Part shown: positions 1 through 6,208 of the stretch, piece after piece
Layout of the letters: each line of letters starts with the position of its first letter
Position numbering within the stretch: the first letter of the stretch is position 1
NCBI GenBank assembly: GCA_947500965.1
Contig: CANMWW010000080.1
Coordinates: 1 to 7,953 of the forward strand
Length of the DNA: 7,953 bases
Reading direction: 5' to 3'
Source: Alphaproteobacteria bacterium
GTDB lineage: Bacteria > Pseudomonadota > Alphaproteobacteria > CACIAM-22H2
Notes under the pieces: model-generated
Seen by the model: only the letters and a program-made list of their open reading frames with translations
Told to the model about the DNA's origin: nothing
The model's database searches: none
Program-made: the position numbers and the translations under genes

Positions 1-354
1 GACCTGGAGGATGCGGCCTCGCGCGGCGGCGAGGGCGACGAGGGCATCGGCCTGCTCGATCGTCTCCGCGATCGGCTTCTCGATCAGGACGTGGATGCCG
101 GCCTCGAGCAGCCGCGTCGCGACGTCGTGGTGGGCATGGGTCGGCACGGCCACCGAGGCCGCCTCGATCGCGCCGGCCACCTCGTCGATCGACGTCGCGG
201 CCCTCGTGCCGACCTCGGCCGCGAGGGCGCGCGCGCGCTCGGGGTCGGGGTCGACGACCGCGACGAGCTCCGCGCCCGGCAGGGCGGCGTATTTCTGCGC
301 GTGGTAGCGGCCGAAATGCCCGGCGCCGAAGACGGCGCAGCGGATTGCTCTCAT
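1..354 (-). CDS. Gfo/Idh/MocA family oxidoreductase, N-terminal part (C-terminus beyond left edge)
   Basis: Reading leftward from the ATG at 352-354, 118 codons are open to the window edge. The visible part is the NAD(P)-binding Rossmann domain. It has a glycine-rich loop FGAGHFGR at residues 9-16, an acidic residue ending strand 2 (VVDPD, D35) that usually selects NAD(H), and the family's EKP motif at residues 92-94 (HVLIEKPIAET), whose lysine contacts cofactor and substrate. The family oxidises or reduces sugars, inositols and nucleotide sugars, and the substrate-binding C-terminal domain is missing here, so the substrate cannot be read. Related genes with this GHFGR-type start often lie in the lpxA-lpxI-lpxB lipid A cluster of alphaproteobacteria, so a role in UDP-sugar or lipid A modification is possible, but that is inference from context not visible here. 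The gene is divergent from gloA, 72 bp away. The ribosome binding site is weak (a GAG about 7 nt upstream). Confidence 0.9.
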   Translation of the reverse strand, partial: MRAIRCAVFGAGHFGRYHAQKYAALPGAELVAVVDPDPERARALAAEVGTRAATSIDEVAGAIEAASVAVPTHAHHDVATRLLEAGIHVLIEKPIAETIEQADALVALAAARGRILQV

Positions 355-381
355 GGCGGACTCGACAGGGTCGCGGCGGAT

Positions 382-406
382 ATGGTTTCCGTTCTATCCG
401 AACCAT
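382..406. repeat. Imperfect palindrome in the divergent oxidoreductase/gloA intergenic region
   Basis: ATGGTT at 382-387 and AACCAT at 401-406 are perfect inverted 6-bp arms separated by 13 bp, so the arm centres are 19 bp apart, close to two helical turns. It sits in the 72-bp gap between two divergent genes, where an operator is plausible, and it is one of the few A+T-richer spots there. It is short enough to be chance. It also contains GTTC and GAAC, but not in the direct-repeat spacing of the lexA SOS box. I could not place convincing -35/-10 elements for either gene here. Confidence 0.3.
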
Positions 407-426
407 CCCACGGGCGCGAGGACGAC

Positions 427-831
427 ATGAGCGGCGATACCGGAAGCTACAGGCTCCTGCACACGATGATCCGCGTGAAGGACCTCGACAGGTCGATCGC
501 CTTCTACGTCGACATGCTCGGCATGAAGGTGCTGCGCCGGCGCGACGTGCCGGAGGGCAAGTACACGCTCGCCTTCGTCGGCTACGGCGACGAGGCGTCG
601 AGCGCCGTGATCGAGCTGACGCACAACTGGGGCCATCCCGGGTACGACCTCGGCAATGGCTTCGGCCACCTCGCGGTCGCGGTGCCCGACGCCTACGCGG
701 CCTGCGATCGCATGCGCGCGGGCGGCGTGAAGATCACGCGCGAGCCGGGACCGGTGAAGTTCGGCACGACCGTGATCGCCTTCGTCGAGGACCCCGACGG
801 CTACAAGGTCGAGCTGATCCAGAAGGCCTGA
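427..831 (+). CDS. gloA: Lactoylglutathione lyase (glyoxalase I)
   Basis: This 134-residue protein is a complete single-domain glyoxalase I of the vicinal-oxygen-chelate fold. It isomerises the hemithioacetal of methylglyoxal and glutathione to S-lactoylglutathione in the cytosol, the first step of methylglyoxal detoxification. The metal ligands are visible as H12 (LLHTMIRV), E63 (VIELTHNWG), H81 (GFGHLAV) and E129 (YKVELIQ). All four are offset by exactly seven residues from the E. coli enzyme's H5, E56, H74 and E122, so the alignment has no gaps. The family members of this length are usually Ni(II)-dependent. The ATG at 427 is chosen because GAGG at 418-421 lies 5 nt upstream and the protein then has normal length; a longer in-frame opening from 91 would run antisense through the oxidoreductase. 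A hydrolase (gloB) partner is not in the window. The gene converges on the small ORF at 847-1002 with only 15 bp between stops. Confidence 0.96.
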   Translation: MSGDTGSYRLLHTMIRVKDLDRSIAFYVDMLGMKVLRRRDVPEGKYTLAFVGYGDEASSAVIELTHNWGHPGYDLGNGFGHLAVAVPDAYAACDRMRAGGVKITREPGPVKFGTTVIAFVEDPDGYKVELIQKA

Positions 832-846
832 GCGCCCCGGCTTCCC

Positions 847-1002
847 TCAGCGCCCGCCGAGGAGGTTCGCCGCGGTCCAGAGGATCGCGGCGACGCTCGC
901 GGCGAGGGCGATGGCCCGCAGGGCGCGCGTGAGGGGCGGCGCCCGGTTGTCGTTCGCCGGCGGCGGTAGAAGCGCGCGCGGGCCGGGCGTGCCGTCGGCC
1001 AT
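847..1002 (-). CDS. Small single-helix membrane protein, hypothetical
   Basis: A 51-residue ORF fills most of the gap between gltA and gloA. The first ~26 residues are proline-rich and polar, with PPPANDNR at 13-20, a PANDN-type motif I have seen in short alphaproteobacterial hypothetical proteins. Residues ~27-48 form one hydrophobic helix (LRAIALAASVAAILWTAANL), and the protein ends in GGR. A positively charged stretch (R20 to R29) before the helix would suggest the N-terminus stays in the cytoplasm. The ATG at 1000-1002 has AGGTGG 11 nt upstream, a rather distant match. The frame stays open further upstream (into gltA antisense), so a GTG start near 1060 is an alternative. I do not recognise a family and assign no function. 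It lies downstream of gltA on the same strand, 89 bp away, and could be co-transcribed with it. A protein-coding call rests on composition and hydrophobic pattern, so it is moderate. Confidence 0.5.
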   Translation of the reverse strand: MADGTPGPRALLPPPANDNRAPPLTRALRAIALAASVAAILWTAANLLGGR

Positions 1003-1044
1003 GCGGGTGCCCGCCACCTGGGGCAAGCGGCCGCGAGCCAGGCG

Positions 1045-1059
1045 GCGCGGCGACCGCGC
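1045..1059. repeat. Short G+C-only hairpin downstream of gltA
   Basis: GCGCGG at 1045-1050 pairs perfectly with CCGCGC at 1054-1059 around a 3-nt loop. It lies between the gltA stop and the small ORF start. On the minus strand no run of T follows, so it is not a typical intrinsic terminator. It could slow polymerase or protect the gltA 3' end, or be a by-product of high G+C. Confidence 0.2.
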
Positions 1060-1091
1060 GTTCACCTGCGTGGCCCCCGGGGCATCCTGCC

Positions 1092-2402
1092 TCAGGCCCG
1101 CTTCGCCATCGGGACGTAGGGACGTGGCGCGTGGCCCGTGTAGAGCTGGCGCGGGCGACCGATCTTCTGCGCCGGGTCCTCGATCATCTCGTTCCACTGC
1201 GCGATCCAGCCGACCGTGCGCGCCACGGCGAAGAGCGCCGTGAACATCGAGGTCGGGAAGCCCATGGCCCGGTAGATGATGCCCGAATAGAAGTCGACGT
1301 TCGGGTAGAGCTTGCGCTGCACGAAGTAGTCGTCCTGAAGCGCGATGCGCTCGAGCTCCATCGCGATCTCGAGCAGCGGCTCGTCGTGCACGCCGAGCTC
1401 CGCGAGCACGTCGTGCGCGGCCTGGCGGATCACCTTCGCGCGCGGGTCGAAGTTCTTGTAGACGCGGTGGCCAAAGCCCATCAGGCGCACGCCCTCGGAC
1501 TTGTCCTTCACCTTGCGGATGAACTCGGGGATGCGGTCCTTGGAGCCGATCTCCTGCAGCATCTGCAGCACGGCCTCGTTCGCGCCGCCATGCGCGGGGC
1601 CCCAGAGCGTCGCGATGCCCGCGGCGATGCACGCGAAGGGATTGGCGCCAGACGAGCCGGCGAGGCGGACGGTCGAGGTCGACGCGTTCTGCTCGTGGTC
1701 GGCGTGCAGGATGAAGAGCTTGTCGAGCGCCCGCGCGACGGTCTTGCTGATCTTGTACTCCTCGCAGGGCACGCCGAAGGTCATGTGCAGGAAGTTCTCG
1801 GCGTAGTTCAGCGAGTTCTTCGGGTACATGAAGGGCTGGCCGACCGAGTACTTGTAGGCCATGGCCGCGATGGTCGGCAGCTTCGCGATCAGCCTGTACG
1901 AGGCGACCATCCGCTGGTGCGGGTCGTTGATGTTCAGGCTGTCGTGGTAGAAGGCGGAGAGCGCGCCGACCACGCCGCAGCACACCGCCATCGGGTGCGC
2001 GTCGCGGCGGAAGCCCTGGTAGAAGCGCGTCAGCTGCTCATGGATCATCGTGTGCAGCGTGATGTCGCGCTCGAACCTCGTCTTCTGCGCGGCGTTCGGC
2101 AGCTCGCCCTTGAGCAGGAGGTAGCAGACCTCCATGAAGTCGCTGTGCTCGGCGAGCTCCTCGATGGGGTAGCCGCGGTAGAGCAGCACGCCCTGGTCGC
2201 CGTCGATGTAGGTGATCCGGGACTCGCAGGACGCCGTCGAGGTGAAGCCCGGGTCGTAGGTGAAGTGGCCAGTCTCGGCGTAGAGCTTGCGGATGTCCAT
2301 CACGCGCGGGCCGATCGAGCCGTCCATCATCGGCAGCTCGAGGCGCTTGCCGCTGGCGTTGTCGACGACGGTGATCGTGCTCTTGCTCGCGCTGCCGGAC
2401 AT
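1092..2402 (-). CDS. gltA: Citrate synthase (type II, hexameric class)
   Basis: This 436-residue protein condenses acetyl-CoA and oxaloacetate to citrate, the entry reaction of the TCA cycle. The length is close to E. coli GltA (427). The catalytic triad of the family is visible: H271 in WGPAHGGANEA, H312 in GFGHRVYKNFDPRAK and D370 in NVDFYSGI. Other strongly conserved blocks are FTYDPGFTSTASCESRITYIDGD (about residues 47-69), LLYRGYPIEEL (73-83) and HADHEQNASTSTVR (233-246). The N-terminal extension of about 45 residues before FTYDPGF is that of the Gram-negative type II enzymes, which are commonly NADH-regulated; whether this one is cannot be read. The ATG at 2400-2402 is supported by GGAG at 2409-2412, 6 nt upstream. 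gltX lies 128 bp upstream on the same strand, and a candidate gltA promoter sits in that gap. Confidence 0.98.
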   Translation of the reverse strand: MSGSASKSTITVVDNASGKRLELPMMDGSIGPRVMDIRKLYAETGHFTYDPGFTSTASCESRITYIDGDQGVLLYRGYPIEELAEHSDFMEVCYLLLKGELPNAAQKTRFERDITLHTMIHEQLTRFYQGFRRDAHPMAVCCGVVGALSAFYHDSLNINDPHQRMVASYRLIAKLPTIAAMAYKYSVGQPFMYPKNSLNYAENFLHMTFGVPCEEYKISKTVARALDKLFILHADHEQNASTSTVRLAGSSGANPFACIAAGIATLWGPAHGGANEAVLQMLQEIGSKDRIPEFIRKVKDKSEGVRLMGFGHRVYKNFDPRAKVIRQAAHDVLAELGVHDEPLLEIAMELERIALQDDYFVQRKLYPNVDFYSGIIYRAMGFPTSMFTALFAVARTVGWIAQWNEMIEDPAQKIGRPRQLYTGHAPRPYVPMAKRA

Positions 2403-2437
2403 GACGGGCTCCAGGACTCGGGTCGGAAGGAATTGGT

Positions 2438-2469
2438 GGCGGGCGCGCGGGGGAACGCCCCCGCCCGCC
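2438..2469 (-). promoter_or_regulatory. Strong G+C-rich hairpin in the gltX-gltA gap (gltA leader or gltX 3' end)
   Basis: GGCGGGC at 2438-2444 pairs with GCCCGCC at 2463-2469, and inside it GGGGG at 2449-2453 pairs with CCCCC at 2458-2462 around an AACG loop. A 4-nt bulge lies at 2445-2448. That gives 12 G-C pairs. No T-run follows on the minus strand, so a classical terminator is not supported. If the promoter at 2478-2506 is used, the hairpin lies at the very 5' end of the gltA mRNA, about 25 nt before its ribosome binding site. It could stabilise the message, or serve as a partial terminator for gltX transcripts. Confidence 0.45.
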
Positions 2470-2477
2470 GCGCGCGG

Positions 2478-2506
2478 ATCTTAGCCCCGAAGGAGCGCTC
2501 TCCCAA
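2478..2506 (-). promoter_or_regulatory. Candidate sigma-70-type promoter for gltA
   Basis: On the minus strand TTGGGA (2501-2506) and TAAGAT (2478-2483) are separated by exactly 17 bp. They match the -35 (TTGACA) and -10 (TATAAT) consensus at four of six positions each. Transcription would begin near 2471, giving a leader of about 70 nt with the hairpin at 2438-2469. The spacer holds an 8-bp palindrome GAGCGCTC (2493-2500). This is by pattern only, with no transcription data. Confidence 0.45.
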
Positions 2507-2530
2507 GGGTTTGGTTGCGGTGCAGCAGCC

Positions 2531-3934
2531 TCATTTCAGGGCATCCGCGATGCGGCCCATCGTCTCCTCCCGGCCGAGCACCTGCATGACCTCGAAGATC
2601 GGCGGCGAGACGTTGCTCCCGCTCAGGGCCGCGCGCAGGGGCTGCGCGACCTCGCCGAGCTTCGCGCCCGCCGCCTCGGCGGCGGCCCGCGCCTCGGCCT
2701 CGATCGCCGCCGCGGTCCACTGCGGTAGCCCCGCGAGGCGCTGGGCGAAGCCCGCGAGCCTCTCGCTTCCCGCCCCGGCAAGGAGCTTGCGACCGCTCTC
2801 CGCGATGGGGATCGGGCGCGCGTGGCAGTAGAACTCCGCGCTCTCGGCGAGCTCGACGATCGTCTTCGCCCTCTGCTTGAGGCCATGCATGCCGGCGCGC
2901 AGGCGCGCGCGCGCCTCCGGGCCGAGCGGGCGCCCGGGCTCGCGCTCGAGCTGCGTGGCGACGAGTTCGGCGAGGCCGTCGTCGTCGCGCGCGCGGATGT
3001 AGTGGCCGTTGAGGTTGCCCAGCTTCGCGAAGTCGAAGCGCGCGGCCGACCGGCCGACCGCGTCGAGGTCGAACCAGGACACCGCCTGCGCCGTCGAGAT
3101 GATCTCCTCGTCGCCATGCGACCAGCCGAGGCGGAGCAGGTAGTTGCGCATCGCCTCGGGCAGGTAGCCCATGTCGCGATAGGCCTCGACGGCCAGGGCG
3201 CCGTGGCGCTTCGACAGCTTCGCGCCGTCCGGCCCGTGGATGAGCGGGATGTGGGCGTAGACCGGGACGGGCCAGCCCATCGCCTCGATCACCATCATCT
3301 GGCGCGCGGCGTTGTTGAGGTGGTCGTCGCCGCGGATCACGTGGGTGACGCCCATGTCGAAGTCGTCGACCACGACCGACAGCATGTAGACCGGCGTGCC
3401 GTCGCCGCGCAGCAGGATCATGTCGTCGAGCTGGTCGTTGCGGATGACGACGTCGCCCTGCACCAGGTCGCGGATCACGGTCTCGCCCGACTGGGGCGCC
3501 TTGATGCGGATCGCGGGCGCGACGCCGGCCGGCGCGTCCTTCGGGTCGCGGTCGCGCCAGCGCCCGTCGTAGCGCGGCGGCCGTCCCTCGGCGCGCGCCC
3601 GGGCGCGCATGTCCTCCAGCTCCTCGGGCGTGCAGTAGCAGCGATAGGCCTTGCCCTGGCGCAGCAGCTCCTCGGCGACCTCCGCGTGGCGGCGCGCGCG
3701 CGCGAACTGGTGGACGACCTCGTCGTCCCAGTCGAGTTCCAGCCAGCGCAGCCCGTTGATGATCGCGTCGACCGCTTCCTTCGTCGAGCGCTGGCGGTCC
3801 GTGTCCTCGATGCGCAGGCGGAACCTGCCGCCGTGGTGGCGCGCGAAGAGCCAGTTGAAGAGCGCGGTGCGCGCGCCGCCGATATGCAGGTAGCCGGTGG
3901 GCGAGGGCGCGAAGCGGCAGACGGGGACCGACAT
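2531..3934 (-). CDS. gltX: Glutamyl-tRNA synthetase (GluRS)
   Basis: This 467-residue class I aminoacyl-tRNA synthetase charges tRNA(Glu) with glutamate in the cytosol. The HIGH-type signature is at residues 10-20 (PSPTGYLHIGG) and the KMSKS-type loop is at 239-243 (KLSKR, within DGAKLSKRHGA). Between them lie LRIEDTDRQRS (40-50), VVVDDFDMGVTHVIRGDDHL (187-206) and RLGWSHGDEE (268-277), all hallmark GluRS blocks. The C-terminal ~150 residues are the helical anticodon-binding domain. CYC at 99-101 matches the first half of the E. coli zinc site, but the second half, C125/H127 in E. coli, reads W126/D128 here, so the zinc site is probably lost. Alphaproteobacteria generally lack GlnRS and use GatCAB, so this enzyme may also charge tRNA(Gln); the sequence does not settle that. 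The start at 3932-3934 puts the HIGH motif at its usual distance; the Shine-Dalgarno match is weak (CGGA). It is divergent from comEC, 96 bp away. Confidence 0.98.
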   Translation of the reverse strand: MSVPVCRFAPSPTGYLHIGGARTALFNWLFARHHGGRFRLRIEDTDRQRSTKEAVDAIINGLRWLELDWDDEVVHQFARARRHAEVAEELLRQGKAYRCYCTPEELEDMRARARAEGRPPRYDGRWRDRDPKDAPAGVAPAIRIKAPQSGETVIRDLVQGDVVIRNDQLDDMILLRGDGTPVYMLSVVVDDFDMGVTHVIRGDDHLNNAARQMMVIEAMGWPVPVYAHIPLIHGPDGAKLSKRHGALAVEAYRDMGYLPEAMRNYLLRLGWSHGDEEIISTAQAVSWFDLDAVGRSAARFDFAKLGNLNGHYIRARDDDGLAELVATQLEREPGRPLGPEARARLRAGMHGLKQRAKTIVELAESAEFYCHARPIPIAESGRKLLAGAGSERLAGFAQRLAGLPQWTAAAIEAEARAAAEAAGAKLGEVAQPLRAALSGSNVSPPIFEVMQVLGREETMGRIADALK

Positions 3935-4030
3935 GTCGTAATCCGGGATGAAGATTGAGGACGGGGACAAGGCCTCGTTACGGTCGGTGGAACTACCACG
4001 CGGGCCGCGCAGAGGGGGAGTCTCGCCAGC

Positions 4031-6208
4031 ATGGGGGCCATGCCTTCCGCGCCGGCCGCGCCCCGGCTGCCGTGGCCCGTGCCGGCCGGCGCCGGGGCGG
4101 CGGGGCCCGGCATCGCGCCATCCGGCCCGCTCGCGCGGGCCAGGGCCGCGTTCGCGCCGGAGGCCGAGCGGATCGCGCTCTGGGCGCCGGTGGCTGTCGG
4201 CTGCGGCATCGTCCTCTACTTCGCCTCGCCCACGGAGCCGGGGGCGGGCCTCGTCCTGGCCGGCGCCCTCGCGTCGTGCCTCGCCGCCATCGCGGCCGCG
4301 CTGGCGCGCGTGCCGGCCGCGGTGCGCGTCGCCCTTGCCGCGGCGGCGCTCGTCCTTGCGGGCGCGGCGCTCGCGCAGCTTCGCGCCGACGCCGTCGCGG
4401 CACCCGTGCTCGCGAAGCGATGGGGCCCGGCCGAGCTGCGCGGCCGCGTCGTGGCCGTCGAGATCCGCCCGGATGGCCGGCGGCTGGTGCTCGATCGCCT
4501 CGAGATGCCCGGGCTCCATCGGGACGAGGTGCCCGCGCGCGTGCGCGTGCGGCTGCGCGGTGGCGCGGGCGACGGGCTCGCGCCCGGGGACATCGTCGCG
4601 GCCCGCGCGCAGCTCGTGCCGCCGCCCGGGCCGGCCGTGCCCGGCGCCTACGACTTCGCGCGCCGGGCATGGTTCGAGCGCATCGGCGCCGTGGGCTCGC
4701 TGCGCGGGACGCCCCGCGTGGTGGACCGCGACGCGCGGCCCGGCTGGCGCGTCCGCCTCGACGCGCTGCGCGCCGATGTCGTGCGCCGGGTGCTCGCGGC
4801 GGACCCCGGGCCGGCGGGCCAGGTCACCGCGGCGCTGCTGACCGGGGAGATGGGCCATGTCGATCCCGCGCTGATGCAGGCGATGCGCGATTCGGGCCTT
4901 GCGCATCTCCTGTCCATCTCCGGGCTGCACATCACGCTGGTCGCCGGGATCGTGTTCTTCGCGGTGCGCCGCGCGATCGCCCTCGTGCCGCGCGCAGCCC
5001 TGCGCTGGCCGGCGAAGAAGATCGCGGCGTGCTGCGCCTTCGCGGCAATCACGGCCTACATGCTGTTCTCGGCGCCGAGCGTGCCGACGACCCGCGCGTG
5101 GTTCATGGGCGGGCTCGGCCTCCTCGCGGTGCTGCTGGATCGCGCGCCGGTCTCGATGCGCCTCGTGGCCTGGGCGGCGCTCGCCGTGCTGGCGACGACG
5201 CCCGAGGCGGTGCTGGGGCCGAGCTTCCAGATGTCCTTCGCGGCGGTCGTCGCGCTGGTCGCGGCCTGGGAATGGCTTGCGCCGACATTGCGGCGGTTGC
5301 GCGCGGCGAGCGGGGCCCTGGCGCGCGGTGCGCTGCTGCTGGCGGGCGCGCTGGCGACGACGCTGGTGGCGAGCGTCGCGACGGCGCCCTTCGGCATCTA
5401 CCACTTCAACCGCGTCGCGGCGTTCTCCATCGCTGCCAACCTGCTCGCGGTGCCGCTGACCTCCTTCGTCGTCATGCCCTGCGCGGTGCTGGTCTTCCTC
5501 GCGCTGCCGCTGGGCCTCGAGGCGCTCCCCCTCGCGGCGATGAACGCCGCGAACCTGCTCGTCGTGCGCATCGCGCAGGAGGTCGCGGCCTGGCCATCCG
5601 CGGCGCTGCTCGTCCCGGCGATGCCCGACTGGGGGCTCGCCTGCTGCGCGGGAGGCGGGCTCTGGCTCGCGCTGTGGCGCCGTTCCTGGCGGGCGCTGGG
5701 CGTGCCCGTGGTTCTGGCGGGGCTATGCTCCCCATGGATCGCCCAGCGACCCGACGTCGTCGCCGGTGCGGAGGCGCGTCTCCTGGGGCTCCGCTTGCCG
5801 GAAGCGGGACTGGCGCTGCATGGGCGGGGCAATGTCCAGATGGCCAGCGAGACCTGGCTGCGCCGCGCCGGCCAGGAAAGCGCCGCCCCGATGCCGGATT
5901 GCCGCGCGGCGACATGCTGGCTCGAGCGGCCGGGCCATCTCGTCGCGGTCGTCGCCGCGCCCGCGGGCCTCGCGGAGGCCTGCGCCTGGGCCACGACGAT
6001 CGTCACCACGCTCGAGGTCTGGCGCGACTGCGCAGCGCCGGCCTGGATCCTCGACCGCGCAACGATCCTGCGGGAGGGCGCGATCGAGCTCCGCCTGCTG
6101 CCCGGCGGTGAAATCGCGATCCGCACGACGCGCTCTGTGCGCGGCGCCCGCCCGTGGTTGTCGGGAGCCTCGCCGCGCGCGGCAGCGGCGGAGGAGGAGC
6201 CTCAGTAG
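4031..6208 (+). CDS. comEC: ComEC/Rec2 family competence protein (DNA uptake channel)
   Basis: This 725-residue polytopic inner-membrane protein matches ComEC, which passes single-stranded DNA into the cytoplasm during natural transformation. After a proline/alanine-rich start come two or three membrane segments (about 45-115). Next is the DUF4131/OB-fold-like region (about 135-225), with ELRGRVVAVEIRPDGR and PGAYDFARRAWFERIGAVGS. The Competence domain (about 265-530) carries GLAHLLSISGLHITLVAG (289-306), GPSFQMSFAAV (396-406), APFGIYHFNRVA (452-463) and NLLAVPLTSFVVMP (470-483). The C-terminal part (about 575-705) sits where the metallo-beta-lactamase-like domain belongs, but it has no HxHxDH motif and few histidines. 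It has four cysteines (C624, C629, C651, C667). AGAGGGGGAG at 4011-4020 lies 10 nt before the ATG at 4031; an ATG at 4040 is the alternative. The stop TAG at 6206-6208 overlaps the lexA stop. Other competence genes are not visible, so transformability is not implied. Confidence 0.95.
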   Translation: MGAMPSAPAAPRLPWPVPAGAGAAGPGIAPSGPLARARAAFAPEAERIALWAPVAVGCGIVLYFASPTEPGAGLVLAGALASCLAAIAAALARVPAAVRVALAAAALVLAGAALAQLRADAVAAPVLAKRWGPAELRGRVVAVEIRPDGRRLVLDRLEMPGLHRDEVPARVRVRLRGGAGDGLAPGDIVAARAQLVPPPGPAVPGAYDFARRAWFERIGAVGSLRGTPRVVDRDARPGWRVRLDALRADVVRRVLAADPGPAGQVTAALLTGEMGHVDPALMQAMRDSGLAHLLSISGLHITLVAGIVFFAVRRAIALVPRAALRWPAKKIAACCAFAAITAYMLFSAPSVPTTRAWFMGGLGLLAVLLDRAPVSMRLVAWAALAVLATTPEAVLGPSFQMSFAAVVALVAAWEWLAPTLRRLRAASGALARGALLLAGALATTLVASVATAPFGIYHFNRVAAFSIAANLLAVPLTSFVVMPCAVLVFLALPLGLEALPLAAMNAANLLVVRIAQEVAAWPSAALLVPAMPDWGLACCAGGGLWLALWRRSWRALGVPVVLAGLCSPWIAQRPDVVAGAEARLLGLRLPEAGLALHGRGNVQMASETWLRRAGQESAAPMPDCRAATCWLERPGHLVAVVAAPAGLAEACAWATTIVTTLEVWRDCAAPAWILDRATILREGAIELRLLPGGEIAIRTTRSVRGARPWLSGASPRAAAAEEEPQ

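Noticed and set aside
832..846. Bidirectional terminator between gloA and the convergent small ORF.
   Set aside because: The gap is only 15 bp and shows no stem with a T-run on either strand.
1131..2831. A 566-codon plus-strand open frame antisense to gltA.
   Set aside because: It lies opposite citrate synthase with complete catalytic motifs, is Arg/Val/Leu/Asp-rich without recognisable domains, and is explained by high G+C at third positions.
2822..3958. A 378-codon plus-strand open frame antisense to gltX.
   Set aside because: Low-complexity, Val/Arg/Asp-rich translation opposite a conserved gene; no motif or ribosome binding site supports it.
3935..4030. Promoters for gltX and comEC in their 96-bp divergent gap (for example TTGAGG-17-TTACGG on the plus strand).
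   Set aside because: The -10 match is poor and no pair with good spacing stood out on the minus strand, so I did not annotate one.
2531..5404. A minus-strand frame stays open from the gltX start back through most of comEC, as if gltX had a ~490-residue N-terminal extension.
   Set aside because: The extension is antisense to the well-conserved ComEC membrane domains, has an Arg/Ala/Gly/Pro-rich composition typical of G+C shadows, and the HIGH motif sits 10-20 residues after the 3934 ATG as in normal GluRS.
3955..6111. A 718-codon plus-strand frame overlapping comEC in another phase.
   Set aside because: The translation is Arg/Gly/Ala-rich and lacks membrane segments, while the comEC frame carries all family blocks.
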